Assembly (NCBI RefSeq): GCF_000671395.1
Contig: NZ_AQQY01000008.1
Location: 50,146-114,145 of the forward strand
Length of the DNA stretch: 64,000 nucleotides
Reading direction: 5' to 3'
Source: Actibacterium atlanticum
GTDB taxonomy: Bacteria; Pseudomonadota; Alphaproteobacteria; Rhodobacterales; Rhodobacteraceae
Shown: positions 55,106 through 63,536 of the stretch, piece after piece
Numbering within the stretch: position 1 is the first letter of the stretch
How the letters are laid out: every line of letters begins with the position of its first letter
Position numbers and translations under genes: made by a program
Notes under the pieces: model-generated
What the model was told of the DNA's origin: nothing
The model's input: the letters and a program-made list of their open reading frames with translations, nothing else
Databases searched by the model: none

Positions 55106-55996
55106 ATGTCCTTGCCTCAGCCTATTTTCGTCGTCGCTCTGCCCAAGAGCTATACCTCGGTTTTCAGCGGCATGTTGGGACAGCACCCCAACTTGATGAC
55201 CACGCCCGAACTGAACATCTTTGTCGGGGATACCATTCAGCAATGGGCCGATCAGCCCAGCGCAAATATTTTCTGCGACGGTCTTATCCGTACCGTGGCA
55301 CAGCTGTTTTTCGGGGCGCAGACACCGCAGACCGTGCAGCAGGCACTGGATTGGCTACAATCTCGCGCTTCCTGGAGCGTGCAGCAGTTGATGGATGCCC
55401 TGCGTGAAGCTGCAGCACCCGCTGCGCTGATCGATCAGTCTCCGATCTATATGCAAAAGCCCGCTTTCCTGCAGCGCATTCTGACCAACTATCCGGATGC
55501 CCGGTTCATTCACCTGACCCGCAATCCGGTGTCCTGGGTGCGTTCGATGGAAAAATGGGGCATCTACGGCGAAGAGATCATGCGTATGTTCGCGGCCTCG
55601 GAAGTTGGGCTGACGCATCAACCGGCCCCGCTGGACCTGTGGCATGCGGCTTATACCGGGATTGACCGCCTGATGGAGGGGCTGCGCCCCGAACAGCACA
55701 TCAAGATCTACGGCGAAGACGTCGTTACGCGCCCGAAAGAGGCGATGAAACAGGTTCTGGATTGGTTGGACTTGCCTGCTGAAGAGGCGCACCTAGAAGC
55801 CATGATGCACCCCGAAGAGTCGATCTTTGCGGGATGGGGCCCAATGGGCGCACGGGGGGGCAACAATCCCGACTTCCTGACGGCACCGCAATTGCGAACG
55901 CGCGATGACCGTGATGACCTTATGACACTAAACCCGGCGGGCGTGCCGCAAGAGGTTGTCGAGCTGGCAGTGCAGTTGGGGTATCAGGCCGCTTAG
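55106..55996 (+). CDS. Sulfotransferase (PAPS-dependent), copy in the synthase neighbourhood
   Basis: A 296-residue sulfotransferase. The PAPS loop is VVALPKSYTSVFSGMLGQHP, with SYTS in place of the commoner SGTT, and the 3'-phosphate motif is FIHLTRNPVSWVRSM. The C-terminal region has the usual helix DVVTRPKEAMKQVLDWLDLP. It resembles the large Sulfotransfer_1/3 group acting on varied small molecules, lipids or glycans. It follows the hydrolase-like gene by 2 nt and converges on an SDR gene with a 4-nt overlap. Sulfation of the synthase product is a plausible inference. Confidence 0.87.
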   Translation: MSLPQPIFVVALPKSYTSVFSGMLGQHPNLMTTPELNIFVGDTIQQWADQPSANIFCDGLIRTVAQLFFGAQTPQTVQQALDWLQSRASWSVQQLMDALREAAAPAALIDQSPIYMQKPAFLQRILTNYPDARFIHLTRNPVSWVRSMEKWGIYGEEIMRMFAASEVGLTHQPAPLDLWHAAYTGIDRLMEGLRPEQHIKIYGEDVVTRPKEAMKQVLDWLDLPAEEAHLEAMMHPEESIFAGWGPMGARGGNNPDFLTAPQLRTRDDRDDLMTLNPAGVPQEVVELAVQLGYQAA

Positions 55997-56736
55997 GCCT
56001 GCCCCAGTGCCATGGCTTCAGTGCGGATCGCCTGATCGCTCCAGGCCAGAGTGGCGCCGTTGATGTCCCAGGGGGATTGCATCGCGGCCCAAACGAAAAG
56101 GTTGGCCATGGTTTCGGCCGAGGCCACCTGCGCGTTCTGCATCGCCCCGCCACGCGATTTGCGGAAATCAGACAGGCCATCGGTTTCCGTCATCCCCGGA
56201 TAGATGAGCGCGGCGCCAAGGGCCGTGCCCTGAAGCTCGGCGGCCAATTGCCGGACAAGGGCGTGGCTGCCAGCACGGCTGGCGCCATAGGCGCCCATGC
56301 CGGGGGTGGTGGCGTCTCCGAAGGGCGACGAGGCAAACAGCAACGCCCCGTTGCCCTGTTTTTGCATCACCGGGGTGCAATGGCGGATGATATTTGCGGG
56401 GCCAGTCATGTTGATGGCGACGGCACGGTCCCAATCTTGTTGCTTTAGCTGCCAGCTGGCGCCATCCAGTGGCCCGGTGAAGGCCGCGAAATTGATCACC
56501 GTGTCGATCCGTCCGAACTTGTCCAATGTGGTTTGCACCGCGGCCGCCACGCTGGCGTCATCCGAAATATCACAACCGGTGCCCCAGACGTTGCCACCCG
56601 CGCGGGCGCAGACATCTTTGACCCGGTCTTCGTCGCGCGCGGTCACGCAGACCTGTGCCCCACGACGCGCCAGCGATTGCGCCGTGGCGGCGCCGATACC
56701 ACGGCTTGCGCCGAACAGTAGGAAAACATGGCTCAT
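55993..56736 (-). CDS. Short-chain dehydrogenase with Lys to Arg change
   Basis: A 247-residue classical SDR: LLFGASRGIGAATAQS, INFAAFTG in place of the usual NNAG, ALLFASSPFGD and active-site YGASRAGSHAL. The YxxxK lysine is Arg here, which may weaken catalysis. It follows another SDR by 24 bp on the same strand, after the esterase copy 2 gene, so three genes appear co-transcribed. Confidence 0.88.
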   Translation of the reverse strand: MSHVFLLFGASRGIGAATAQSLARRGAQVCVTARDEDRVKDVCARAGGNVWGTGCDISDDASVAAAVQTTLDKFGRIDTVINFAAFTGPLDGASWQLKQQDWDRAVAINMTGPANIIRHCTPVMQKQGNGALLFASSPFGDATTPGMGAYGASRAGSHALVRQLAAELQGTALGAALIYPGMTETDGLSDFRKSRGGAMQNAQVASAETMANLFVWAAMQSPWDINGATLAWSDQAIRTEAMALGQA

Positions 56737-56760
56737 GTGAGGTCTCCGGTTGGGGCGGGT

Positions 56761-57438
56761 TTACCAGGGCAGAAAGTTGCCGCGAAAATCCAGGAACGTG
56801 CCGCAATGATCAGGTTGCAGCCCGGCCACGACCTCGCGAATGCCATTGGCGCTTTGTTGCGGCGTAACAGGCCCGCGCGGCCCGCCCATATCGGTGGCAA
56901 CCCAGCCGGGATGCATGGCGATGCCGATGACCCCGTTATGATACCAATCGGCGGCAAAGCGTTGGATTTCGTCGTTCAGGGCAGCCTTGGATTGACCATA
57001 GGGGCCTTGTTCACGCCCTGTGGCGCGAATGCCTTCGGCCGACGAGATGAACACCATGCGGCCAAGGTCGGCGGCAATCATATTGGGGAACAGCGCTTCA
57101 GCAATGTTGATGGGGGCTTCAGTGTTGACGGCAAAGACCTCATCGGTGGGCACCATGGGACCATCGCTGAAAACACCGCCAACGCGGTCAAAAATCCCCG
57201 CAGCGATGATCAGAACGTCAATCGGCTTGCCACTGAACCACTTGGCCAGCCCGGCGATCTGATCGGCGTTGCGCACATCCAGCTTGTGAACAGTCAAATC
57301 CCCGCCCGCCTCTTTCAGGCGGTCGGGGGTCTTTGCATCACGCGTGGTGATGTGCACTTTCCAGTCTTCTAAAAGATACTGTCGGGCCAGCTCGCAACCA
57401 ATGCCGCGGCTGGCCCCAACGATAAGTACTGTGGGCAT
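56761..57438 (-). CDS. Short-chain dehydrogenase/reductase
   Basis: A 225-residue classical SDR of the C-factor/sniffer-like type: VLIVGASRGIGCELARQY, LIIAAGIFD, MVFISSAEG and active-site YGQSKAALNDE, ending with GGPRGPVTP. Catalytic residues are intact. Substrate unknown, probably a ketone or alcohol of the product pathway. It lies 36 bp downstream of esterase copy 2. Confidence 0.9.
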   Translation of the reverse strand: MPTVLIVGASRGIGCELARQYLLEDWKVHITTRDAKTPDRLKEAGGDLTVHKLDVRNADQIAGLAKWFSGKPIDVLIIAAGIFDRVGGVFSDGPMVPTDEVFAVNTEAPINIAEALFPNMIAADLGRMVFISSAEGIRATGREQGPYGQSKAALNDEIQRFAADWYHNGVIGIAMHPGWVATDMGGPRGPVTPQQSANGIREVVAGLQPDHCGTFLDFRGNFLPW

Positions 57439-57474
57439 GGGTATTCCCTGTGAATCAATTCCGTTGCGCGCAGC

Positions 57475-58392
57475 CTAGTGCCGCAGGAAGAAATTGACCA
57501 CAGCGCGCGACCCATTCAGATCAGGACGAGCCGGACCAAAACGTTTGCTGCCTGCCGGAGCTCCCGGCCAGACATGGCCCAGTCCCGGTACGACGCATAG
57601 GATCGTCTCGCCGCCAGAACAGGTCGAATAGCGTTTACAGATGGAATTCCCCAGACCGCTTTCCGAAATCGTTGCGCCACCCGAAGCACAGCCATTGCGC
57701 GATGCGATGCGTGAAACGACGGATTGCGCAGGTTCCATGTAACCCAGAGAGTTTTTCATCAAGCCTGATTGCGCATAGCCCCCATCAACCGGAGACCCCT
57801 CGTCTGCGTCGCCATGAATGTGCAGAACGGGCACACGGCTGCTTTTGCAGTTGTCCATGTTGCGGGTCGCGGCGAAGGGCGCGGCTGCTGCTACCATTTC
57901 GGGGACGTTGCAGACCAGATGATAGACCATGCGAGCACCGTTGGAATAGCCGGTCAGATAGGCCTTGGACTGAACCGGCGCCATCGAGCCAATGTCCGCC
58001 ATCATGGCCTTGAAGAAGCCAACGTCGTCGATGTTGCGCTTTTCAGCCACACCACAGCAATCGCCCGCGTTAAACGTGCGGCGGAAGCCGTCAGGGTAGG
58101 CAACGATGAACTTGTCGCCGGCGGTTTGATGCAGCTTAGTGATGTCGGCCATGCCCTGACCTGTGCCCAAAGCGGGGTGATAGGCGATGATTACGGGCCA
58201 GCTGCTCCGCGCTGACAGGTTGTCTGGCAGGTACAGAACATAGCTGCGCTTGGTGCCGCCAACAGAGATTTTACGCTCCATGACTTTCGCGTCCAACTGG
58301 GCCGCGCTCATGCCTAGGGTCAGCATTGCCGCCACGCCAAGCGATGCGGCGCGCAACACTTTCACGAGATTAAGTCGGGTCAAACATTTCAT
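57475..58392 (-). CDS. Secreted LpqC/PHB-depolymerase family esterase (copy 2)
   Basis: A 305-residue exported esterase. The start at 58392 gives the signal peptide KVLRAASLGVAAMLTLGMSA and has AGGA upstream; longer starts would add about 70 unlikely residues. Core motifs: VIIAYHPALGTGQGM, CCGVAEKRNIDDVGFF, nucleophile AYLTGYSNGARMVY, acidic VLHIHGDADEGSPV and final His in GLGHVWPGAP. It is paralogous to the esterase at 53227-54114. It is the first gene of a minus-strand group with two SDRs. Confidence 0.9.
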   Translation of the reverse strand: MKCLTRLNLVKVLRAASLGVAAMLTLGMSAAQLDAKVMERKISVGGTKRSYVLYLPDNLSARSSWPVIIAYHPALGTGQGMADITKLHQTAGDKFIVAYPDGFRRTFNAGDCCGVAEKRNIDDVGFFKAMMADIGSMAPVQSKAYLTGYSNGARMVYHLVCNVPEMVAAAAPFAATRNMDNCKSSRVPVLHIHGDADEGSPVDGGYAQSGLMKNSLGYMEPAQSVVSRIASRNGCASGGATISESGLGNSICKRYSTCSGGETILCVVPGLGHVWPGAPAGSKRFGPARPDLNGSRAVVNFFLRH

Positions 58393-58576
58393 ATCAATTG
58401 ATCCTGATCGGTTTTGCGGAAGGCACATCGTGTGGTCTTCAAGCAGCCCGTCCGCCTGTATGTATTTCGTGTTCGTTCTACTACGTGCACATCGGCCCCA
58501 CCACAGATATATGCCCGTTCGCCGGGTCTTTGCGGATATCTGCGCACAGAAGCCTGTGTACATGCAAACTCTGAGT

Positions 58577-58607
58577 AAAACAGGGATGATATTCAATATC
58601 ATCCCTG
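58577..58607 (-). terminator. Perfect 13-bp inverted repeat, intrinsic terminator
   Basis: Positions 58581-58607 are a perfect palindrome (CAGGGATGATATT, one central base, and its complement). Read on the minus strand it is followed by TTTTACT and lies 54 nt after the stop of the gene at 58661, so it fits a rho-independent terminator. The same dyad could also act as an operator upstream of esterase copy 2. Confidence 0.7.
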
Positions 58608-58660
58608 CGGCTCATCTATAACGGAAGGAGTATTTGCCGATTTCGCGGGCGCCTGAGCGC

Positions 58661-59377
58661 TTATGCGGCGGCCTCGGATTCCATCAGCACCTCGAGTGGC
58701 GCTGTCAGGTCATGCATCAGCTGGCCACTGCGCAGCATCAGTGCCGCCAAAGTGCCGTGGCGACCGCGCGGATGCACGTGGGTTTGAACGTGACTATACC
58801 CGCGAATATGATCCGCATGGTTCATATCCACCGGTTCTGTGGCCACGACATGCGCGCGGACAAGCTTAACCTTACCGGGGTTTTCATCGATGAATGTCCG
58901 GGAATCGAGCAGCTTCTTATCAAACCCGCGCTCTTCGCAAAGGGTGTTGACGTTGTCGAATACGCCTTCCCAAAGCGCTCCGTTTTCAGGGTTTTTTCCG
59001 ATGTTTACATTCAGATAGTTCACCGAGGAAACCAAGTGAATGTCATCCACCCCAACCATATGGCCGAGGGTCAACGCGCCAAAGGCTCCGAGGGACATGC
59101 CGACAAAAGTCACGCGTTCTGCTTGATAGCGCTCAATGAAGTACTTCAGGAATTCGGCGTTTTCTTCGGTATTATCCGTAAGGCCCGGAATGCCGTTCAG
59201 GTAAAACAAATCCTGACCTTCGTCGCGTAAATAGAGGCGCAGGTTGGGCATGTCTTTGCTGAAGTCGGTCGAGTCGAACACACCTTTTCGGTAAGCGCCT
59301 CGGGAACTAAAGAACACGATCAGGTGATCTTTCGATCCCTCTACAACCGCAGCGCCATCAGCAATCTGATTCAACAT
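58661..59377 (-). CDS. Alpha/beta-hydrolase-like protein (paralogue B)
   Basis: A 238-residue protein (265 if the upstream in-frame ATG at 59458 is used). It shows HLIVFFSSRGAYRKGV, nucleophile-like FVGMSLGAFGALTLGH, GVDDIHLVSSV and a basic His-rich HVQTHVHPRGRHG near the end. It shares NTEENAEFLKY and GVDDIHL with the protein at 54345. No signal peptide. Function not identified; a carboxylesterase or acyltransferase role is possible. Confidence 0.75.
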   Translation of the reverse strand: MLNQIADGAAVVEGSKDHLIVFFSSRGAYRKGVFDSTDFSKDMPNLRLYLRDEGQDLFYLNGIPGLTDNTEENAEFLKYFIERYQAERVTFVGMSLGAFGALTLGHMVGVDDIHLVSSVNYLNVNIGKNPENGALWEGVFDNVNTLCEERGFDKKLLDSRTFIDENPGKVKLVRAHVVATEPVDMNHADHIRGYSHVQTHVHPRGRHGTLAALMLRSGQLMHDLTAPLEVLMESEAAA

Positions 59378-59679
59378 AGTTTTCACTTTCAAATAGTCAT
59401 GGCGTAATGGTCGCAGCTGGGTAAATGATCCCTTTGCGTACGCCGTTTCATCCCTCATCCGACGTCAACTTAACAAAATATCACTTTTTCGGCAACTTTT
59501 CCGGCGCCGACCTGCCTTATAGGACTTTCGTGATTGTTCCTGTGCCACAAGCGTCGATAGATGCCTTTTGGCTGAGCATATGTTGGGCTGGCTGCGAAGC
59601 GCTGAATTGAACCTTTTGTTGATTTATGAGACCTTATGCGCCATGAGGCTTGCAAAGACGGACACTCAGGTAGGTAAAA
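59378..59679. other. Divergent intergenic region
   Basis: Separates the hydrolase-like paralogue B (minus) from the PqqD/M50-like/HlyD gene (plus). Bases 59378-59458 could be coding if the longer start of paralogue B is used. The rest is AT-richer and presumably carries both promoters, but I saw no clear -35/-10 pair, terminator or operator. AGGTAGGT just before 59680 serves as the ribosome binding site. Confidence 0.5.
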
Positions 59680-62600
59680 ATGCCCGCGCATAACGCCGCA
59701 AAGAAGACCAAAGGCGTTAAACGCAAGACGTTCCGCATCAATCCCAAGGTGACGGTCACCGTTCGAGAGCCAGGTGAAGGTGGCAAAGATGCCGCCTTTG
59801 TAAAGCACAATCAAAGTGGCCGACTTTGGCGTTTGGGGCGCGAAGAGCTGTTTTTGGTCAATGCGTTAAACAGCGGCGATACCTTTGAAACGATTGCTCA
59901 GGACATGGCGCGAGACCTTGGCAAGTCTGTGCGCCCCGAGGTTGTCGAGTCTTTCGCCCGCCAGATGAGCGGCGCTGGAATTCTGGTACAGGGTGAAAGC
60001 GTCGAAGAAGACGTGGCCGAGGTGATCGACGCCACGCCCGCAAAATCGGTTTCCGACACCGATGACGAGCCAGATCTGGAAGACGATTATAACCCGTTTC
60101 AACCAGGTCAGGGTGAGGCGGCGGATATGCGTGCCCTTGAAGACATGGTCTTTGGTTCGGACAAGCCTAACAAGGCCAAGAAGCCCTTAAATCGCGTGCC
60201 CCCATCGCAGGATGCCAGCGCCGCGGCACCCGTAGATAAAGACCCGAACACGTCAAAGCCGGACGCCCCCAAGGCTTCAAAGGCTCCGAAAGCTTCCAAG
60301 AAAGCCGGCAAGAAGGCCAAGACGCCGCCGCAGGATCAGGCAGAGTCTCAGGAGACCGACTCCAAAGGCGCAGAACAGCCTGCCAAGACGCCATTGTTTG
60401 CCAACCGGACCCGTAAGGACGCCCCCGAGCAAGACACTGAACAGGCGACAGAAACAAAAAAACCGGAACCACAGCTGGCGGATCCGCGAATTGCCAACCG
60501 CAAGGTCAAATTCGAGCGCCATGCCGGAGCCGAAGGCAAGACCAGCGCGCCGGGCATGTGGTCTTGGTTCAACCCCACGGGCTTGTCGCACGTCCTTTGG
60601 GACATGTTTGGCTGGTGGCGCCATATTGGCTGGGTGCTATACCCGCTGACTATTTTCGCTTTGATGGTCGTGTTTCACAGGCTTGTGGAATTCGGCGTCG
60701 ACTTGGCCAGCAGTCGTGCCACGATGACGCGGATCAGTTTTCTGCTGATCTCTTTCCTATCGGTGAACCTGTTCTCGCGGCTGGTGACTGCTGCGGTGGC
60801 GGTGAATCGCGGTGCCAAGGTCAAGCACTTCGGTGTGATGTTCTTCTTGTTCGTGATCCCGCGTTTCGCGGTTGATCTGACGGGGGTGAACAGCCTGGAT
60901 AAGGAAAGCAAACTGGCCGTCTATGCCGCATCTATAAAGTCGCGCCTGTTCATGTTTGCCATTGCAACCATTATCTGGATTGCGACGCGACGCTCTGGTT
61001 CGATGATCCCGGACATTGCTTTGATTGTAGAGCTGATATCAGGGATCACCTTTTTGCTGGCCGCGTTTCCGCTGGCGCAGGGCGATGGGTATAAGTGGAT
61101 TTCGACCTATTTCGATCAACCTCTGCTACGCCAACGGGCGTATTATTATGTGTTCGGAACATCCAAGCAGATCGCTCAGCATCTGCCTGATCCCACACCA
61201 CGTGAAAAATGGGCGTTCGGCTTTTACGCCATTGGGTCTGCCTTGTTTACGGCAGTTATCCTGACGCTCATCTTCATTTACGCGACGACCGCATTGGAAG
61301 GGCGTTTTGGCGGCACAGGTCTGGTGATGTTTGTGGCTTTGGTGGGGCTGGCTGTGTTGTGGTTCAACATGATGAAAGCCAGTCAGATGAAAGCCCGCAA
61401 AAGCGCCATGAAAGCCCAAATGGCAGATAAAATCGCAGAGCGCCGCGCCCAGAACGACAGCGGTGGTGCGATGGGCGGCGGCATGGGCGGTGGCGCTGGC
61501 ATGGGCATGGGCGCTGGCATGGGAATGGGCGGCGGCATGGGTATGGGCGGCGGTGGCGGCGGTCTTGCCGACATGATGGCCGAAGGTGGTGCTGGCGGTG
61601 GACGGGCGATGGCTCTTGCAGGGGCACGCGGTGGTGCTTTGATGCAGGGATCCAAAGGCGAAGTTGGCTTCCCGCGAGGTGGTGCGGTTGGTCGCCCATT
61701 GCAGGGCGTTTACGTCGACAATTCGCCCAAGCGCCGGCGTTGGCGTTGGGTCACCCGTCTGACAATGCTGGCCGCATTGGGTGGGCTCATTTATTTGGCG
61801 TTTCTACCGTATGAATATGAGGTCGCCGGGGACTTCTCAATCTTGCCGGATTCTCGGACTGCGGTGACCGTGCGGGTGTCAGGGGATGTGACCGAAGTCC
61901 TGATCCGTGAAGGCGATATCGTTGAAGAAGGCCAGCTTCTGGCAAGAATTTCGGATCATCAACCCAAGTTCCAGGTCGCCTCGGCCAAAGCGGGGCTGGA
62001 GAAAGCCAAAGGCAAACTGCAAAAGCTGTTGGCCGGTGCACCGATCGAAGAAATTCAGGTCGCACGCGAACAAGTTGCGGCAGCTGAGGCCGCACTGCCT
62101 TTCGCCCAATCACAGGCCGAACGCGCGGAAACCCTGCTTGCGCGCGGTACTATTTCCGATGCCGAGGCCGAGCGGTTCCGTCTGGCGTATGTCGTGGCGC
62201 AGCAGGATTTGACGACAGCAAAAGCAAACCTTGCACGGGTCGAAGCCCCTGCGCTTGAAACGGATATCGCCATTGCCAAAGCCGAGATCGCCCAGATCGA
62301 GGCCCAGCTGGAACTGGCGCAAACCGCGCTGGATGGCGTGACCATCTATGCGCCCGTGACCGGGCGCGTTGTTACCGAGAATGCCGATCTTGTCCTTGGC
62401 CGCTATCTGGATGTTGGTGACCTGTTTGTAGAAATCGAAGATCACACTCTTGCCCGTGCAGAAGTGCGTGTTTCGGAAACCGATGTGGGGCTGGTGGCAA
62501 TTGGCGATACTGCCCGCCTGAAAGCCTGGGCCAGTGTTGAGAGTGAATGGGACGGCACTGTTGTAACCATCGCGCCATTGGCCGAGGAAGAAGAACTGGG

Positions 62601-62766
62601 CCAGATCGTGCGCGTCATCACGCAGTTCGAAAATGCCGAGGGTTTTTATCGCCCCGGCATGACAGGTGTTGCAAAGATCGACGGCGGAGAAATGACCACT
62701 TGGCGGGCTTTCACCCGCCTGTTTGATCGGTTCTTCCGGATCGAAGTCTGGGGCTGGATCCCCTGA
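59680..62766 (+). CDS. PqqD-like / catalytically dead M50-like / HlyD fusion protein
   Basis: A 1028-residue inner-membrane protein. Residues 16-110 look like a PqqD-type winged helix (LWRLGREELFLVNALN, SFARQMSGAGILVQGE). An acidic then Lys/Ala/Pro-rich linker spans 110-290. About six membrane segments (about 315-570) match the M50 site-2-protease fold: FGVMFFLFVIPRFAVDLTG and GDGYKWISTYFDQPLLRQRA (Asp469), but the HExxH site is replaced by SRLVT (366-370). A Gly/Met-rich stretch fills 595-650, then a membrane segment (about 692-710) and a HlyD adaptor with split lipoyl motif (VSGDVTEVLIREGDIVEEGQ) and coiled coil. It probably binds and exports a peptide or protein. The Gly-rich protein at 63537 is the obvious candidate client. 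Confidence 0.85.
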   Translation: MPAHNAAKKTKGVKRKTFRINPKVTVTVREPGEGGKDAAFVKHNQSGRLWRLGREELFLVNALNSGDTFETIAQDMARDLGKSVRPEVVESFARQMSGAGILVQGESVEEDVAEVIDATPAKSVSDTDDEPDLEDDYNPFQPGQGEAADMRALEDMVFGSDKPNKAKKPLNRVPPSQDASAAAPVDKDPNTSKPDAPKASKAPKASKKAGKKAKTPPQDQAESQETDSKGAEQPAKTPLFANRTRKDAPEQDTEQATETKKPEPQLADPRIANRKVKFERHAGAEGKTSAPGMWSWFNPTGLSHVLWDMFGWWRHIGWVLYPLTIFALMVVFHRLVEFGVDLASSRATMTRISFLLISFLSVNLFSRLVTAAVAVNRGAKVKHFGVMFFLFVIPRFAVDLTGVNSLDKESKLAVYAASIKSRLFMFAIATIIWIATRRSGSMIPDIALIVELISGITFLLAAFPLAQGDGYKWISTYFDQPLLRQRAYYYVFGTSKQIAQHLPDPTPREKWAFGFYAIGSALFTAVILTLIFIYATTALEGRFGGTGLVMFVALVGLAVLWFNMMKASQMKARKSAMKAQMADKIAERRAQNDSGGAMGGGMGGGAGMGMGAGMGMGGGMGMGGGGGGLADMMAEGGAGGGRAMALAGARGGALMQGSKGEVGFPRGGAVGRPLQGVYVDNSPKRRRWRWVTRLTMLAALGGLIYLAFLPYEYEVAGDFSILPDSRTAVTVRVSGDVTEVLIREGDIVEEGQLLARISDHQPKFQVASAKAGLEKAKGKLQKLLAGAPIEEIQVAREQVAAAEAALPFAQSQAERAETLLARGTISDAEAERFRLAYVVAQQDLTTAKANLARVEAPALETDIAIAKAEIAQIEAQLELAQTALDGVTIYAPVTGRVVTENADLVLGRYLDVGDLFVEIEDHTLARAEVRVSETDVGLVAIGDTARLKAWASVESEWDGTVVTIAPLAEEEELGQIVRVITQFENAEGFYRPGMTGVAKIDGGEMTTWRAFTRLFDRFFRIEVWGWIP

Positions 62767-62769
62767 TCC

Positions 62770-63351
62770 TTACGCGCTTCGGTTGCGGTACAGGTTCGGA
62801 TCGACGACTTCAGCCATGGCGCGAACGTTCAGGTCAGTATCCAGAAACTTGGCGATTTCTTTTGCCATGTCTTCGGGTTCAGAAACCACACGCGCGTAAT
62901 CTGCGTAAAAAATGCGGATATTGCGCTGGGCCTCGGCCCAACGGCGGAATTCCATGACCTCGCCCTGAAACATTTGCAGCAGCAAATCGCGCCCAATCGA
63001 ATCAGGGTCCAATCCGTCCCGGCGCATCATGGTTTCCTGACTGCGCAGGACTTCGACCAAATCGCGCTGCATGAAGATCACGCGATAATCGACGTTGGCA
63101 GGCAGGTCATAAACCAGTTTGTAGATCACTTTGACAGACTTCCCACGCGCGCCGGGAACCCAGGAACTGTCTTCTTTCAACGCCTTGACCGGTTCAAACT
63201 CGTAATATCCCAAAGGGTTATCGTCATTTGGCTCACGCTCATGATCGACGATCGGTTCTACGCCACCGGCCTCCAGCATACGCATCATCATGGATGTTCC
63301 TGACCGGGGCAGCCCGGAAACAACGCTTACATATTGGGAGGTGGTGCTCAT
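62770..63351 (-). CDS. Sulfotransferase family protein
   Basis: A 193-residue short sulfotransferase. The PAPS loop is VVSGLPRSGTSMMMRMLEAG; the 3'-phosphate motif is RVIFMQRDLVEVLRSQE. It starts at 63351 after AAAAGG; the frame remains open 23 codons upstream. It is short compared with the usual 250-300 residues but has both cofactor motifs and a complete C-terminal helix. It ends 3 bp from the convergent PqqD/M50-like/HlyD gene and is divergent from the Gly-rich repeat protein. Confidence 0.87.
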   Translation of the reverse strand: MSTTSQYVSVVSGLPRSGTSMMMRMLEAGGVEPIVDHEREPNDDNPLGYYEFEPVKALKEDSSWVPGARGKSVKVIYKLVYDLPANVDYRVIFMQRDLVEVLRSQETMMRRDGLDPDSIGRDLLLQMFQGEVMEFRRWAEAQRNIRIFYADYARVVSEPEDMAKEIAKFLDTDLNVRAMAEVVDPNLYRNRSA

Positions 63352-63536
63352 TTTTGAACCTTTTGGAATTTCATGTAGAGAAACTATTCTGTGGGTGCAA
63401 AATAGTGATATTGTCTGCAAGGATCAAAGTGTTCTTGGGTCCAAGGAATGATCCGGCGTATTTGGGCTAGTGGGATGTTAAAGTAGTCAAGCGTTGCAAC
63501 GATTTATGCGCGTGAATTTCAAGAAGGAGTTTTAAC

